The notes under the pieces were generated by a model. That model made no database searches, had not been told where the DNA came from, and worked only from the letters and a program-made list of their open reading frames with translations. Positions 1 through 6,917 of a stretch of 34,400 bases of DNA are shown here, piece by piece. Made by a program: the position numbers and the translations under genes. Every line of letters starts with the position of its first letter. The stretch's first letter is position 1. The DNA comes from Lawsonibacter sp. (GTDB lineage: Bacteria > Bacillota > Clostridia > Oscillospirales > Oscillospiraceae). The DNA is taken from assembly GCA_022791995.1 (NCBI GenBank), contig JAAWAD010000092.1:1-34400 (forward strand), read 5' to 3'.

Positions 1-1643
1 GCCAGAGGTCCGTGGACGCAGGCCTCCCGCAGGCCCTTCTCCACCGCGGGGAAGAAGTTCTTGGGCACGGAGCCGCCGAAGACCTCCTCGGCGAAGACCA
101 TCTCCTCCTCCTCCAGGTTGGGCTCGAAGCGGATCCACACGTCGCCGAACTGGCCGGAGCCGCCGGTCTGCTTCTTGTGCCGGCCCTGCTTCTGCACGGT
201 CTTGCGGATCTTCTCCCGGTAGGGTACCCGGGCCTCCTTCAGCTCGGCCTCCACGTTGAAGCGGTTTTTCAGTTTGGCAACCAGCACATCCACCTGGATG
301 TCGCCGGCGGCGTACAGGACCATCTGGTGGGTCTCGGCGTTGTTCACCACATAGAAGGAGGGGTCCTCCTCGTTCAGGCGGTTCAGTCCCTGGGCCACCT
401 TGTCCTCCTGTCCCCGGGTCTTGGGGGCGATGGCCACGGAGTAGCAGGGCTCGGCGAAGGGAATCTGTTTCAGCGAGACCACCTTGCGCTGGTCGCACAG
501 GGTGTCTCCCGTCTTCACCTTGTCCATTTTGCCGATGGCGCCGATGTCGCCGCAACCCAGCTCCTTGACCTCCTCGGCCTTCTTGCCCCGCATCACATAC
601 AGGCGGCCCAGCTTCTCGCTGGAGCCGGTGCGGGAGTTGACCAGGGTCAGATCGGAGGTAATGACCCCGGACAGGACCTTGATATAGGAATACTTGCCGT
701 ACTGGTCAGACACGGTTTTGAACACGAAGGCGGTGGGCACGCCGCCGGGGGAGACCACGAACTCCTCGGTTTCGCCGTCCTGCTTTGTGGCCTTGTGGTA
801 GTTGCCCTCGGAGGGGTTGGGCAGCAGGTCCACGATATAATCCATCAGCATCAGCGAGCCCAGAAGGTTGATGGCCGAGCCGCACAGCACGGGGAACAGG
901 GACAGGTCCCGCACGCCCTGGCGCAGGCCCTGGATCATCTCGGCATAGGTGAAGTCGTCCCCGTCGAAGAAGCGCTCCATCAGCTCCTCGCTGGTTTCGG
1001 CCACGGATTCCTTCAGCGCGTCGTGGAACTCGGTAATGACCTCCTCCTTGCCGGCGGGGATCTCGATTTCCACCCGCTTGCCCTTCTGCATCTCATAGGC
1101 CCGCTTGTTCAGCACGTCGATGATGCCGGTGACCTTTTTGTTGTCGTCCCAGATGGGGACCACAACCGGGGCAATCTTGTTGCCGTACTTGGCCCGCAGA
1201 GCCTCGAAGGTGGCGTTGTAGTCCGAGTTCTCCTCGTCCGTTTTGGAGATGTAGAGGAAACGGGGCATGTTCCGCTCCTCCAGATATTTCCACGCCTTCT
1301 CCAGGCCCACGGACAGACCGTCCTTGGCGGAGCAGACAATGATGGCCGCGTCAGCCGCCCGCAGGGCCTCCATCACCTCGCCGGAGAAGTCAAAGCCCCC
1401 CGGGGTGTCCAGCACGTTGAGCTTGCAGCCCTTGTACTCCACCGGGGCCACGGCCAGGGAAATGGAGATCTGGCGCTTGATCTCCTCCGGGTCATAGTCG
1501 CACACGGTGTTGCCGTCTGTGGCCTTTCCCATGCGGTCAATGGCCTTGGTGATATACAGAAGGCTCTCGGCCAGGGCAGTTTTTCCGCTCCCTCCATGTC
1601 CCAGCAGGCAGACGTTTCGGATGTTTTGCACAGAATAGCTCAT
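1..1643 (-). CDS. Elongation factor G-like GTPase (C-terminus beyond window)
   Basis: About 547 codons of a translational GTPase related to EF-G are present; the C-terminus lies left of the window. The start is the ATG at 1643, with AAGGAG about ten bases upstream. The P-loop near residues 11-18 reads GHGGSGKT rather than the GHIDAGKT of canonical EF-G. The G3 motif DTPG is intact, G4 reads SKTD instead of NKMD, and the switch region has RQISI where EF-G has RGITI. Domain II and part of domain IV (QTGGSGQFGDVWI, FGGSVPKNF) follow. These features place it with the EF-G-like paralogues common in Firmicutes rather than the main fusA, which normally sits with rpsL/rpsG; here no ribosomal genes are nearby. 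Its exact role (ribosome rescue, recycling or stress) cannot be told from the sequence. It has its own sigma-A promoter. Confidence 0.88.
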   Translation of the reverse strand, partial: MSYSVQNIRNVCLLGHGGSGKTALAESLLYITKAIDRMGKATDGNTVCDYDPEEIKRQISISLAVAPVEYKGCKLNVLDTPGGFDFSGEVMEALRAADAAIIVCSAKDGLSVGLEKAWKYLEERNMPRFLYISKTDEENSDYNATFEALRAKYGNKIAPVVVPIWDDNKKVTGIIDVLNKRAYEMQKGKRVEIEIPAGKEEVITEFHDALKESVAETSEELMERFFDGDDFTYAEMIQGLRQGVRDLSLFPVLCGSAINLLGSLMLMDYIVDLLPNPSEGNYHKATKQDGETEEFVVSPGGVPTAFVFKTVSDQYGKYSYIKVLSGVITSDLTLVNSRTGSSEKLGRLYVMRGKKAEEVKELGCGDIGAIGKMDKVKTGDTLCDQRKVVSLKQIPFAEPCYSVAIAPKTRGQEDKVAQGLNRLNEEDPSFYVVNNAETHQMVLYAAGDIQVDVLVAKLKNRFNVEAELKEARVPYREKIRKTVQKQGRHKKQTGGSGQFGDVWIRFEPNLEEEEMVFAEEVFGGSVPKNFFPAVEKGLREACVHGPL

Positions 1644-1720
1644 TGTCTTGTTCCACTCCTTATGTTTGTTTCAAATGTGGCTTCCCGCGGGCGGGAGGGC
1701 CCGGTTATACGCTGTTGGTT

Positions 1721-1749
1721 ATTATACCTTAAAATCAGCCATCTGACAA
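1721..1749 (-). promoter_or_regulatory. Sigma-A type promoter of the EF-G-like gene
   Basis: On the minus strand, TTGTCA (1749-1744) and TATAAT (1726-1721) are separated by 17 bp, giving a leader of about 70 bases before the ATG at 1643. A short G+C-rich inverted repeat (around 1681-1697) lies in the leader. Confidence 0.7.
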
Positions 1750-1788
1750 CTGTTTTTTTGGCGAAGACTATCCCTGCCTCAAAGACGC

Positions 1789-1811
1789 AAAAAGCCGCCC
1801 TCGCGGGCGGC
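1789..1811 (-). terminator. Intrinsic terminator reading leftward
   Basis: On the minus strand GCCGCCC, loop GCGA, GGGCGGC is followed by TTTTT. It would stop transcripts coming from the right, such as the antisense RNA proposed to start near 2095, before they reach the promoter of the EF-G-like gene. Confidence 0.7.
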
Positions 1812-1816
1812 AGAAA

Positions 1817-1846
1817 TTGACAAAAAGCGGCGTGCTGTGGTAGAAT
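1817..1846 (+). promoter_or_regulatory. Sigma-A type promoter for the small peptide mRNA
   Basis: TTGACA (1817-1822), 18 bp, then TAGAAT (1841-1846). Transcription would start near 1853, exactly where the 11-base GGCGCTGTTAC begins, which has a perfect inverted copy at 2080-2090. Confidence 0.65.
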
Positions 1847-1879
1847 CAAACTGGCGCTGTTACATAAAAGGCGGTTGGC

Positions 1880-1920
1880 CCACCGTTACGACCCCTGGCA
1901 AATTTCCACGGGGGAGGTGG
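1880..1920 (+). promoter_or_regulatory. Hairpin enclosing the ribosome site of the small peptide
   Basis: CCACC (1880-1884) can pair with GGTGG (1916-1920), and CCCCTGG (1892-1898) with CCA plus GGGG (1906-1913, one bulged C). The Shine-Dalgarno GGAGG at 1913-1917, eight bases before the ATG at 1926, is inside this stem. Sequestration of the ribosome site is inferred from base pairing only. Confidence 0.5.
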
Positions 1921-1925
1921 TGCTT

Positions 1926-2021
1926 ATGGGATCATGGCATAGGAAGAAATTTCTGTGCCGAATCGTGAGCTGGAGCCTTGTCCTTTGGCTGTTCCTCCTC
2001 ACGGCCCCAAAAGCGTGCTAG
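1926..2021 (+). CDS. Small hydrophobic peptide, candidate type I toxin (31 aa)
   Basis: The reading frame encodes 31 residues: a short basic start (MGSWHRKKFLCR), one hydrophobic stretch rich in Leu, Val and Trp (about residues 13-26, SWSLVLWLFLL) and a short tail TAPKAC. A good Shine-Dalgarno lies eight bases before the ATG. Size, charge and single membrane span resemble the membrane-active peptides of type I toxin-antitoxin units (TxpA, BsrG, Fst, Hok classes), but I recognise no specific family. The context supports it: own promoter, hidden ribosome site, strong hairpin over the stop codon and a consensus promoter facing it from the 3' side. Toxicity is inference. Alternatives are a regulatory leader peptide or a chance frame inside a non-coding RNA. 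Confidence 0.5.
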   Translation: MGSWHRKKFLCRIVSWSLVLWLFLLTAPKAC

Positions 2022-2095
2022 CCGCTCGGTCCCAACCCGAACGGCTAGCGTTTATTAGCTGACTTCTGGGCCGACCGTCGTAACAGCGCCCTTCA
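2009..2095 (-). ncRNA. Candidate antisense RNA opposite the peptide 3' end
   Basis: A consensus promoter at 2130-2102 predicts an RNA starting near 2095 and reading leftward. It would cover the 3' region and stop codon of the small peptide mRNA. The hairpin 2049-2017 followed by ACGCTTTT (T run to 2009) could end it at about 87 nt. If it reads through, the terminator at 1811-1789 would give about 305 nt and cover the whole peptide gene. Existence and ends are predictions. Confidence 0.45.
2017..2049. terminator. Strong hairpin, probable two-way terminator
   Basis: GCTAGCCG (2017-2024) pairs with CGGCTAGC (2042-2049). An inner stem TCGG/CCGA (2026-2029, 2037-2040) leaves a seven-base loop. 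It is followed by GTTTATT on the plus strand and by ACGCTTTT on the minus strand, so it may end both the peptide mRNA and the antisense RNA. It overlaps the stop codon of the peptide (2019-2021). Confidence 0.55.
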
Positions 2096-2101
2096 TCTGT
2101 T

Positions 2102-2130
2102 ATTATAATGTCCCCCCCTTGTTTTGTCAA
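2102..2130 (-). promoter_or_regulatory. Perfect consensus sigma-A promoter, antisense to the peptide mRNA
   Basis: On the minus strand TTGACA (2130-2125), exactly 17 bp, TATAAT (2107-2102). No protein gene follows before the EF-G-like gene, whose own promoter and an upstream terminator lie in between. The promoter is therefore best explained by a non-coding RNA. Confidence 0.7.
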
Positions 2131-2187
2131 CCGACGAAAATGAGGGGGATTTTTCCCGGAGGAATACAAAAGGGATGTGGGAGAAAG

Positions 2188-2241
2188 TTTAAAGATTCTT
2201 AAGATTTTCATTGTTGCAACTTAAAAAGACTGTGTTATGCT
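2188..2241 (+). promoter_or_regulatory. Promoter with direct repeats ahead of the first response regulator
   Basis: TTGCAA (2214-2219), 16 bp, TATGCT (2236-2241) with an extended -10 TG at 2233-2234. Just upstream are two 10-bp tandem half-sites, TTTAAAGATT (2188-2197) and CTTAAGATTT (2198-2207). Direct repeats with one-turn spacing next to a weak -35 are typical of OmpR-family activator sites, so autoactivation by the adjacent regulator is plausible. Confidence 0.5.
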
Positions 2242-2276
2242 ATGGATACAAAGAGAAGAAACGGGGAGATGGGAGT

Positions 2277-2972
2277 ATGTACAACATTTTAATCTGCGAC
2301 GATGACCGGGACATTGTCTCGGCCCTGGACATCTATCTGACCAGCGAGGGCTACCAGACCATCAAGGCCTACAACGGCAAGGAGGCCATCCAGGCGGTGG
2401 AGCGCCAGGAGGTCCACCTGATTCTGATGGACATCATGATGCCGGAGCTGGACGGTATCCGGGCCACCGCCAGACTGCGGGAGGAGAGCAATGTGCCCAT
2501 TATCCTCCTCACCGCCAAGAGCGAGGACACCGACAAGATCCTGGGGCTGAACATCGGGGCGGACGACTATGTGACCAAGCCCTTCAACCCCCTGGAGGTC
2601 ATTGCCCGGGTGAAGTCCCAGCTGCGCCGGTACACCAGCCTGGGCGGGGCGGACAAGGGTCCCGGTCTGCTTACGGTGGGCCCCATTGTTCTGGACGATG
2701 GGGCCAAGCAGGTCACTTCCGACGGGGAGCCGGTGTCCCTCACCCCCATTGAATACAACATCCTGAAGCTGCTCATGTCCCACCCGGGGCAGGTGTTCTC
2801 CTCCGCCCAGATCTATGAGCAGGTGTGGAACGACCCGGCCTACGGCTCGGAGAACACCGTGGCCGTCCACATCCGCCACCTGCGGGAGAAGATCGAGATC
2901 AACCCCGCTGAGCCCCGGTATCTCAAGGTGGTCTGGGGCCTGGGGTACAAGATGGAGAAGGGAGGCGGCTGA
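2277..2972 (+). CDS. OmpR-family response regulator
   Basis: A DNA-binding response regulator of 231 residues. The receiver domain (about 1-118) has the acidic pocket DDD at 8-10, the phospho-acceptor Asp52 (LMDIMMP) and the switch Lys in YVTKPF. The C-terminal winged helix (about 130-230) carries the usual LTPIEYNILKLL and VAVHIRHLREKIE stretches. The ATG at 2277 is chosen because it starts directly at the receiver fold (MYNILICDDD) and follows GGGGAGA; a longer in-frame start at 2211 would add residues outside the fold. It reads into the kinase gene two bases after its stop, so the two form a two-component operon. It resembles the VanR/PhoB-like group; the signal is unknown. Confidence 0.93.
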   Translation: MYNILICDDDRDIVSALDIYLTSEGYQTIKAYNGKEAIQAVERQEVHLILMDIMMPELDGIRATARLREESNVPIILLTAKSEDTDKILGLNIGADDYVTKPFNPLEVIARVKSQLRRYTSLGGADKGPGLLTVGPIVLDDGAKQVTSDGEPVSLTPIEYNILKLLMSHPGQVFSSAQIYEQVWNDPAYGSENTVAVHIRHLREKIEINPAEPRYLKVVWGLGYKMEKGGG

Positions 2973-2973
2973 G

Positions 2974-5064
2974 GTGAAGAAGGTGCAGGGGAATCCCCTG
3001 GTGAAGTGGACCGCCGTGCTTCTGTTTCTGGCGCTGACCTTCTCCGGGGCCCGGGAGGGGATGGCGGCCATAGCCTGCCTGCCCTATGTGGGGACGGGCA
3101 GCTGGCAGGAGACGGGGTATTTCCAGAGCCTGATCTGGAAATGGGAGTCCGATGTGGCCGCCTTCTGCGCGGATATGCAGGCCAAGCCGGAGGAGGACGG
3201 GCTGACCTATATCGAGCGGCAGCAGCTGGAGCAGCGCCTGGAGGCGGCCAGAGCCAGACTGGCCCCCTCGGTCACCAATTTCCGCTACCGTGTCCGTCTG
3301 ACCGACGGGGCGGAGGCCGGCATCTCCAACCTGTCGGAGGGGGAGTCTCTGGAGCGGCTGGTGGACACGGTCTACTACGCTGTCTTCCTGTCCGGCCAGC
3401 GGTACGCCGTGCAGAGCATGGAGGAGCTGCGGAATATTCTGGACCAGTTTCAGCCGGAGGCCGTCCCCCAGGAGCTGGAGGGGGAGGAGGCCTTTGACGG
3501 GGCGGCCCAGACAGAGCTGCCCCAGGTTCTGGTGATTGAGTGCGGCGTGCCGGCGGTTCCCGACAGTACAGGGGGGAAGCAAGACGAGTTTGCCAACCTG
3601 TACGCCCTGTGGCAGGTCGGGCGGGACGAATTCCCGAACCGGCTGTCCAACAGCCTTCTTCTGCTGGGGCTGGCGCTGGGGTGTCTGTGCCTTCTGCTGT
3701 GGACTGCCGGCTGCCGGGAGGGGGTGGAAAAAACCGTCCTTTCCTGGCAGGAACGCATCTGGTTTGACGTGTACTGTATTCTTATGCTCGCCGGCGGCAT
3801 CGGGGCCTTCGCTGGGGCCTGGGAGCTGTGCGGACAGATGTACTGGCGCAGTCTGGATACCTGGGCCTTTGGCAGCGAATATGACTGGCTGCTCAATGGC
3901 GGCTCTCTGCTGCTGACGCTGGCTGCGCTGTGCGCCGCGCTGACGCTGCGAACCTTGACCGTCCGTCTGAAGGCTGGAAATCTGGCGCGGACCACCCTGT
4001 GCAGCAGGGTGGTCCAGTGGATGGCCAAGGCCATCCACAAGGGGATTCAGTTCGGCCGGGAGCTGGTGCGCGCCTTCCCCTTCCTGTGGCGGGTCCTGGT
4101 GGCCTATGGTGTCTACTTCTGCGCCAACTTTTTCTTTCTGCTGAACCTCCCCTACAGCACGGCGGCAGGGCTGGTCTGGTTTGCCCTCCATGCCGCCCTG
4201 CTGCTGCTCCTGTGCTGGTGGGCCATGGGCTTCCAAAGGCTGCGCCAGGGCAGCCGGGCCATTGCCGCCGGGGACCTGGATCTCCAGATCGACACCCGGC
4301 ACATGCCCTACGACCTGCGGTGCCACGCCGAGGACCTGAACAACATCTCCATCGGTCTGGCCGGGGCGGTGGACGAGAAGATGCGCAGCGAGCGGTTCAA
4401 GGCCGAGCTCATCACCAACGTGTCCCACGATTTGAAAACCCCGCTGACCTCAATCATCAACTATGTCAGCTTACTGAAGACCACCCGCCAGGACGACCCC
4501 ACGGCCCTGGAGTATATTGAGGTTCTGGACCGGAAGTCCCAGCGGCTGAAAAAGCTCACCGAGGACCTGGTGGAGGCCTCCAAGGCCTCCACAGGGGTGC
4601 TCAGCGTCAGCCGGGAGAAGATCGGCATGTCCCAGCTGATGGACCAGGCCCTGGGGGAGTGGACCGAGAAGCTGGAGGCCCGGAAGCTGACCCCTGTCAT
4701 CACCCTGCCCGAGGGGGAGACCTGGGTGTATGCCGACGGCCGCCACCTGTGGCGGGTTATCGACAACCTGCTGTCCAACTGCGCCAAGTACGCCCTGGAG
4801 AGCACCCGGATCTACCTGGATCTGACCCGGGGCAAGGGGCAGGTGCTCCTGTCGGTGAAAAATATCTCCCGGGAACCGCTGAATGTCCCGCCGGAACGGC
4901 TGATGGAGCGCTTTGTCCGGGGAGAGGAGTCCCGCACCACCGAGGGCTCCGGCCTGGGCCTGTCCATTGCCCGCAGCCTTACTGAGCTTCAGGGCGGCCA
5001 GTTTGACCTGGTGGTGGACGGCGACCTGTTCAAGGCCATCGTCACCCTGCCCCAGGCCAACTGA
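2974..5064 (+). CDS. Membrane sensor histidine kinase with multi-span sensor region
   Basis: A kinase of 696 residues, starting at the GTG at 2974 with GGAGG eight bases before it; no ATG lies near. One N-terminal membrane span (about 10-28) is followed by an extracytoplasmic region of roughly 190 residues. About five further spans lie between residues 225 and 425. A HAMP-like linker leads to the HisKA domain (His485 in NVSHDLKTPL) and a HATPase domain with N-box NLLSNCAKY and G-box GSGLGLSIA. The sensor is larger and has more membrane spans than the usual two-span kinases. Its partner is the response regulator just upstream. The ligand cannot be told; N-terminal details such as exact span limits are estimates. 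Confidence 0.9.
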   Translation: MKKVQGNPLVKWTAVLLFLALTFSGAREGMAAIACLPYVGTGSWQETGYFQSLIWKWESDVAAFCADMQAKPEEDGLTYIERQQLEQRLEAARARLAPSVTNFRYRVRLTDGAEAGISNLSEGESLERLVDTVYYAVFLSGQRYAVQSMEELRNILDQFQPEAVPQELEGEEAFDGAAQTELPQVLVIECGVPAVPDSTGGKQDEFANLYALWQVGRDEFPNRLSNSLLLLGLALGCLCLLLWTAGCREGVEKTVLSWQERIWFDVYCILMLAGGIGAFAGAWELCGQMYWRSLDTWAFGSEYDWLLNGGSLLLTLAALCAALTLRTLTVRLKAGNLARTTLCSRVVQWMAKAIHKGIQFGRELVRAFPFLWRVLVAYGVYFCANFFFLLNLPYSTAAGLVWFALHAALLLLLCWWAMGFQRLRQGSRAIAAGDLDLQIDTRHMPYDLRCHAEDLNNISIGLAGAVDEKMRSERFKAELITNVSHDLKTPLTSIINYVSLLKTTRQDDPTALEYIEVLDRKSQRLKKLTEDLVEASKASTGVLSVSREKIGMSQLMDQALGEWTEKLEARKLTPVITLPEGETWVYADGRHLWRVIDNLLSNCAKYALESTRIYLDLTRGKGQVLLSVKNISREPLNVPPERLMERFVRGEESRTTEGSGLGLSIARSLTELQGGQFDLVVDGDLFKAIVTLPQAN

Positions 5065-5104
5065 ACGTTCTGCGCCGCGGGACAGGGCTTGGCCTAGCCA
5101 GCTA

Positions 5105-5140
5105 GGCGTTCCTTTCTTGAAAGAAGGGAACCGAAAGAAC
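5105..5140 (+). repeat. Dispersed palindromic repeat A, copy 1
   Basis: The hairpin GTTCCTTTCTT-GA-AAGAAGGGAAC followed by CGAAAGAAC is closely related to the sequence at 29186-29223 on the minus strand. Differences in one arm are matched in the other. It follows a GCCTAGC-CA-GCTAGGC palindrome (5092-5107), downstream of the kinase gene. Confidence 0.6.
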
Positions 5141-5163
5141 TTTCCATGTTACAGACATTTGTG

Positions 5164-5190
5164 CAGGGGCCGCCCAAGAGGGCGGCCCTG
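5164..5190. repeat. G+C-rich inverted repeat B, copy 1
   Basis: GGGCCGCCC (5167-5175), loop AAGA, GGGCGGCCC (5180-5188). The left 12 bases CAGGGGCCGCCC recur at 20496-20507, also starting a hairpin. It looks like a REP-type intergenic element. Confidence 0.5.
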
Positions 5191-5216
5191 TCCCCCGCCT
5201 TTGCTTCGCTCTGGCA

Positions 5217-5240
5217 CCCCCTTTGCCTAAGGGGGCTTTT
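5217..5240 (+). terminator. Intrinsic terminator
   Basis: CCCCCTT, short loop, AAGGGGG followed by CTTTT. It would end the first two-component operon. The 353-base gap 5065-5417 holds this, repeats A and B, a second hairpin and the next promoter; no coding frame with a ribosome site was seen. Confidence 0.55.
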
Positions 5241-5277
5241 GCCGCTCCCCGGTTCGCTGTGCTTTTTCAACAAGCAT

Positions 5278-5317
5278 CGCCCCCCTCTTTTCTTTTTGAG
5301 GGGGGCGAAACTTTTTT
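5278..5317 (+). terminator. Second hairpin terminator
   Basis: CGCCCCCCTC (5278-5287) pairs with GAGGGGGGCG (5298-5307) across a T-rich loop. A C-T6 run ends at 5317 after three A residues. It may insulate the lipoprotein operon from upstream transcription. Confidence 0.5.
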
Positions 5318-5347
5318 GAAAAAGAGGTAGGCATTTCGGAAGATTTG

Positions 5348-5380
5348 TGCTATGATGATAAACAGGCTTCTTATAAGAAG
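5348..5380 (+). promoter_or_regulatory. Extended -10 promoter and palindrome before the lipoprotein
   Basis: TG at 5348-5349 and TATGAT at 5351-5356 form an extended -10; no good -35 is visible. The perfect 14-bp palindrome CTTCTTATAAGAAG (5367-5380) lies at the expected start of transcription, where a repressor could sit. The 9-mer GCATTTCGG occurs at 5331 and again at 5392. Confidence 0.4.
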
Positions 5381-5417
5381 GATTCTGCGGTGCATTTCGG
5401 GGAGGTGAGGGGCCAAC

Positions 5418-6875
5418 ATGAAAAAATTATGCAGGCTGCTGCTTCCCGGGGCGCTGCTTCTGCTGCTGACCGGCTGTCTGTTCCGCCCCCCCGCCGACCT
5501 GTATAAGCCGCCGGAGGCGCCCCCGGATTACGCCCAGCTTAAGGCGGCTATCAGCGAGGTGCGTTCCGGCTTGGAGGCGGAGTTTCAGACCACCCCCGAC
5601 GCGGCCTCCATCGTCTCCGGGGACAACACCGCCACCATCCAGCTCCAGGACCTGGACGGGGATGGCCTGCGGGAGAGTGCCGTCACCTTTTTCAAGGTCC
5701 CCGGCATTGAGCGTCCGCTGAAGATCTACATCTTCTCTCAGGTGGGAGAGGATTACGCCGTCACCGGTCTGGTGGAGGGGGACGGCGCGGCCATTTACTC
5801 GGTGGACTATGTGGATTTGAACGGCTCGGGCAGCCGGGAGCTGGTGGTCTGCTGGCAGATCAGCACCGGCGTGTATCAGCTGGGGGCTTACACCCTGGAC
5901 GAGCTGGACGGGGTGCAGAAGGTGACGGTGACAGGAAGCGCCGACCGCAGCACTCTGCTGGCCACCCAGATGCTTCTGACCAGCTGCAGTATGGTCACAG
6001 ATGGCTCCAACGTTTCCGGCGGCTACTGCCTGCTGGACTTTGACCAGGATACCCGCACCGAGATCGCCGTGGCCCGCATCGACTCCAGCGGTTTGGGCGG
6101 TCTGGTGGAGGTCTATGGCTGGCGGGAGGGTTCCTTTGACAGCCTGGGCAGCGTGGGGCTGTCCTCGGGCATTGTCTCCTTGAACCGGCTCCGCTCCAAC
6201 TGCCTGAAGGGAGAGCTCTACCCCCCGGCCCTGTATATCACCGGCACCCTGGATGGGGGTAGCCGGGTTATCGACGTGACAGCCTATCAGCAGGTGGAGG
6301 GCAAAACGGAAAAGCAGCTGGTCAACCTGTCGCTGGACCGGGAGACCGGGGTGAGCCGGGAGCTGCTTCAGGGCTACACCGACGCCGCCCCCACCGACAT
6401 CAACGAGGACTATGTGCTGGAGGTCCCCTCTCCCACCGCCCTGCCCTCCTTTGGGGACGCGCCGGCGGCCAACTTCTGGCTGATTGACTGGAACCAGTAT
6501 GACGCGGACGGCGGACGCACGCAGGTGATGACCACCTACCACAACCAGTCCGACGGCTGGTACCTGGAGCTGCCCGAGGACTGGCGGGACAAGATCACCA
6601 TCTCCCGCAACGACCAGGTCAGCGGACAGCGGGAGGTCATCTTCTCCCTGTGGCTGGGACCGGACGAGTCCCCCCAGCCCTTCCTCAGCATCTACCGGCT
6701 GACAGGGAACAACCGGGCCGCCGCCCTGGCCCGGGGAGGCTACTTTGTGCTGCGGGAGGAGGAGTCGGCCATCTACGCCGCCCGCTTCTACACATGCAGC
6801 TGGAGCTGCGGCCTGGACGAGACCAGCCTGCGGGACCGCTTCAAGACCATCCAGACGGGGTGGTATTACGAGTAA
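5418..6875 (+). CDS. Lipoprotein with VCBS/FG-GAP-like repeats
   Basis: A secreted lipoprotein of 485 residues. The N-terminus has KK, a hydrophobic stretch and the lipobox LLTGC (Cys20), so it should be lipid-anchored outside the membrane. Three spaced Asp-rich stretches, DLDGDGLRES (about 76-85), DLNGSGSREL (about 135-144) and DFDQDTRTEI (about 208-217), resemble the calcium-binding loops of FG-GAP/VCBS-type propeller repeats. The start follows GGGGAGGTG. It is followed 42 bases later by a response regulator and then a histidine kinase, so it may be a target or an outside sensor partner of that two-component system. Function is not recognised beyond this. Confidence 0.75.
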   Translation: MKKLCRLLLPGALLLLLTGCLFRPPADLYKPPEAPPDYAQLKAAISEVRSGLEAEFQTTPDAASIVSGDNTATIQLQDLDGDGLRESAVTFFKVPGIERPLKIYIFSQVGEDYAVTGLVEGDGAAIYSVDYVDLNGSGSRELVVCWQISTGVYQLGAYTLDELDGVQKVTVTGSADRSTLLATQMLLTSCSMVTDGSNVSGGYCLLDFDQDTRTEIAVARIDSSGLGGLVEVYGWREGSFDSLGSVGLSSGIVSLNRLRSNCLKGELYPPALYITGTLDGGSRVIDVTAYQQVEGKTEKQLVNLSLDRETGVSRELLQGYTDAAPTDINEDYVLEVPSPTALPSFGDAPAANFWLIDWNQYDADGGRTQVMTTYHNQSDGWYLELPEDWRDKITISRNDQVSGQREVIFSLWLGPDESPQPFLSIYRLTGNNRAAALARGGYFVLREEESAIYAARFYTCSWSCGLDETSLRDRFKTIQTGWYYE

Positions 6876-6917
6876 TGGGATGTGGGCCGCCCCGGCGGCT
6901 ATGGGAGGACGAGGCTT

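Noticed and set aside
12-1820. Long plus-strand open frame (602 codons) opposite the EF-G-like gene
   Set aside because: It has Gly/Leu/His-rich composition, no domain and no ribosome site, and it lies antisense to a clear GTPase gene in GC-rich DNA.
2923-4428. Minus-strand open frame of 501 codons over the first histidine kinase
   Set aside because: It is a mirror of the strongly GC-biased kinase gene and has no recognisable motifs.
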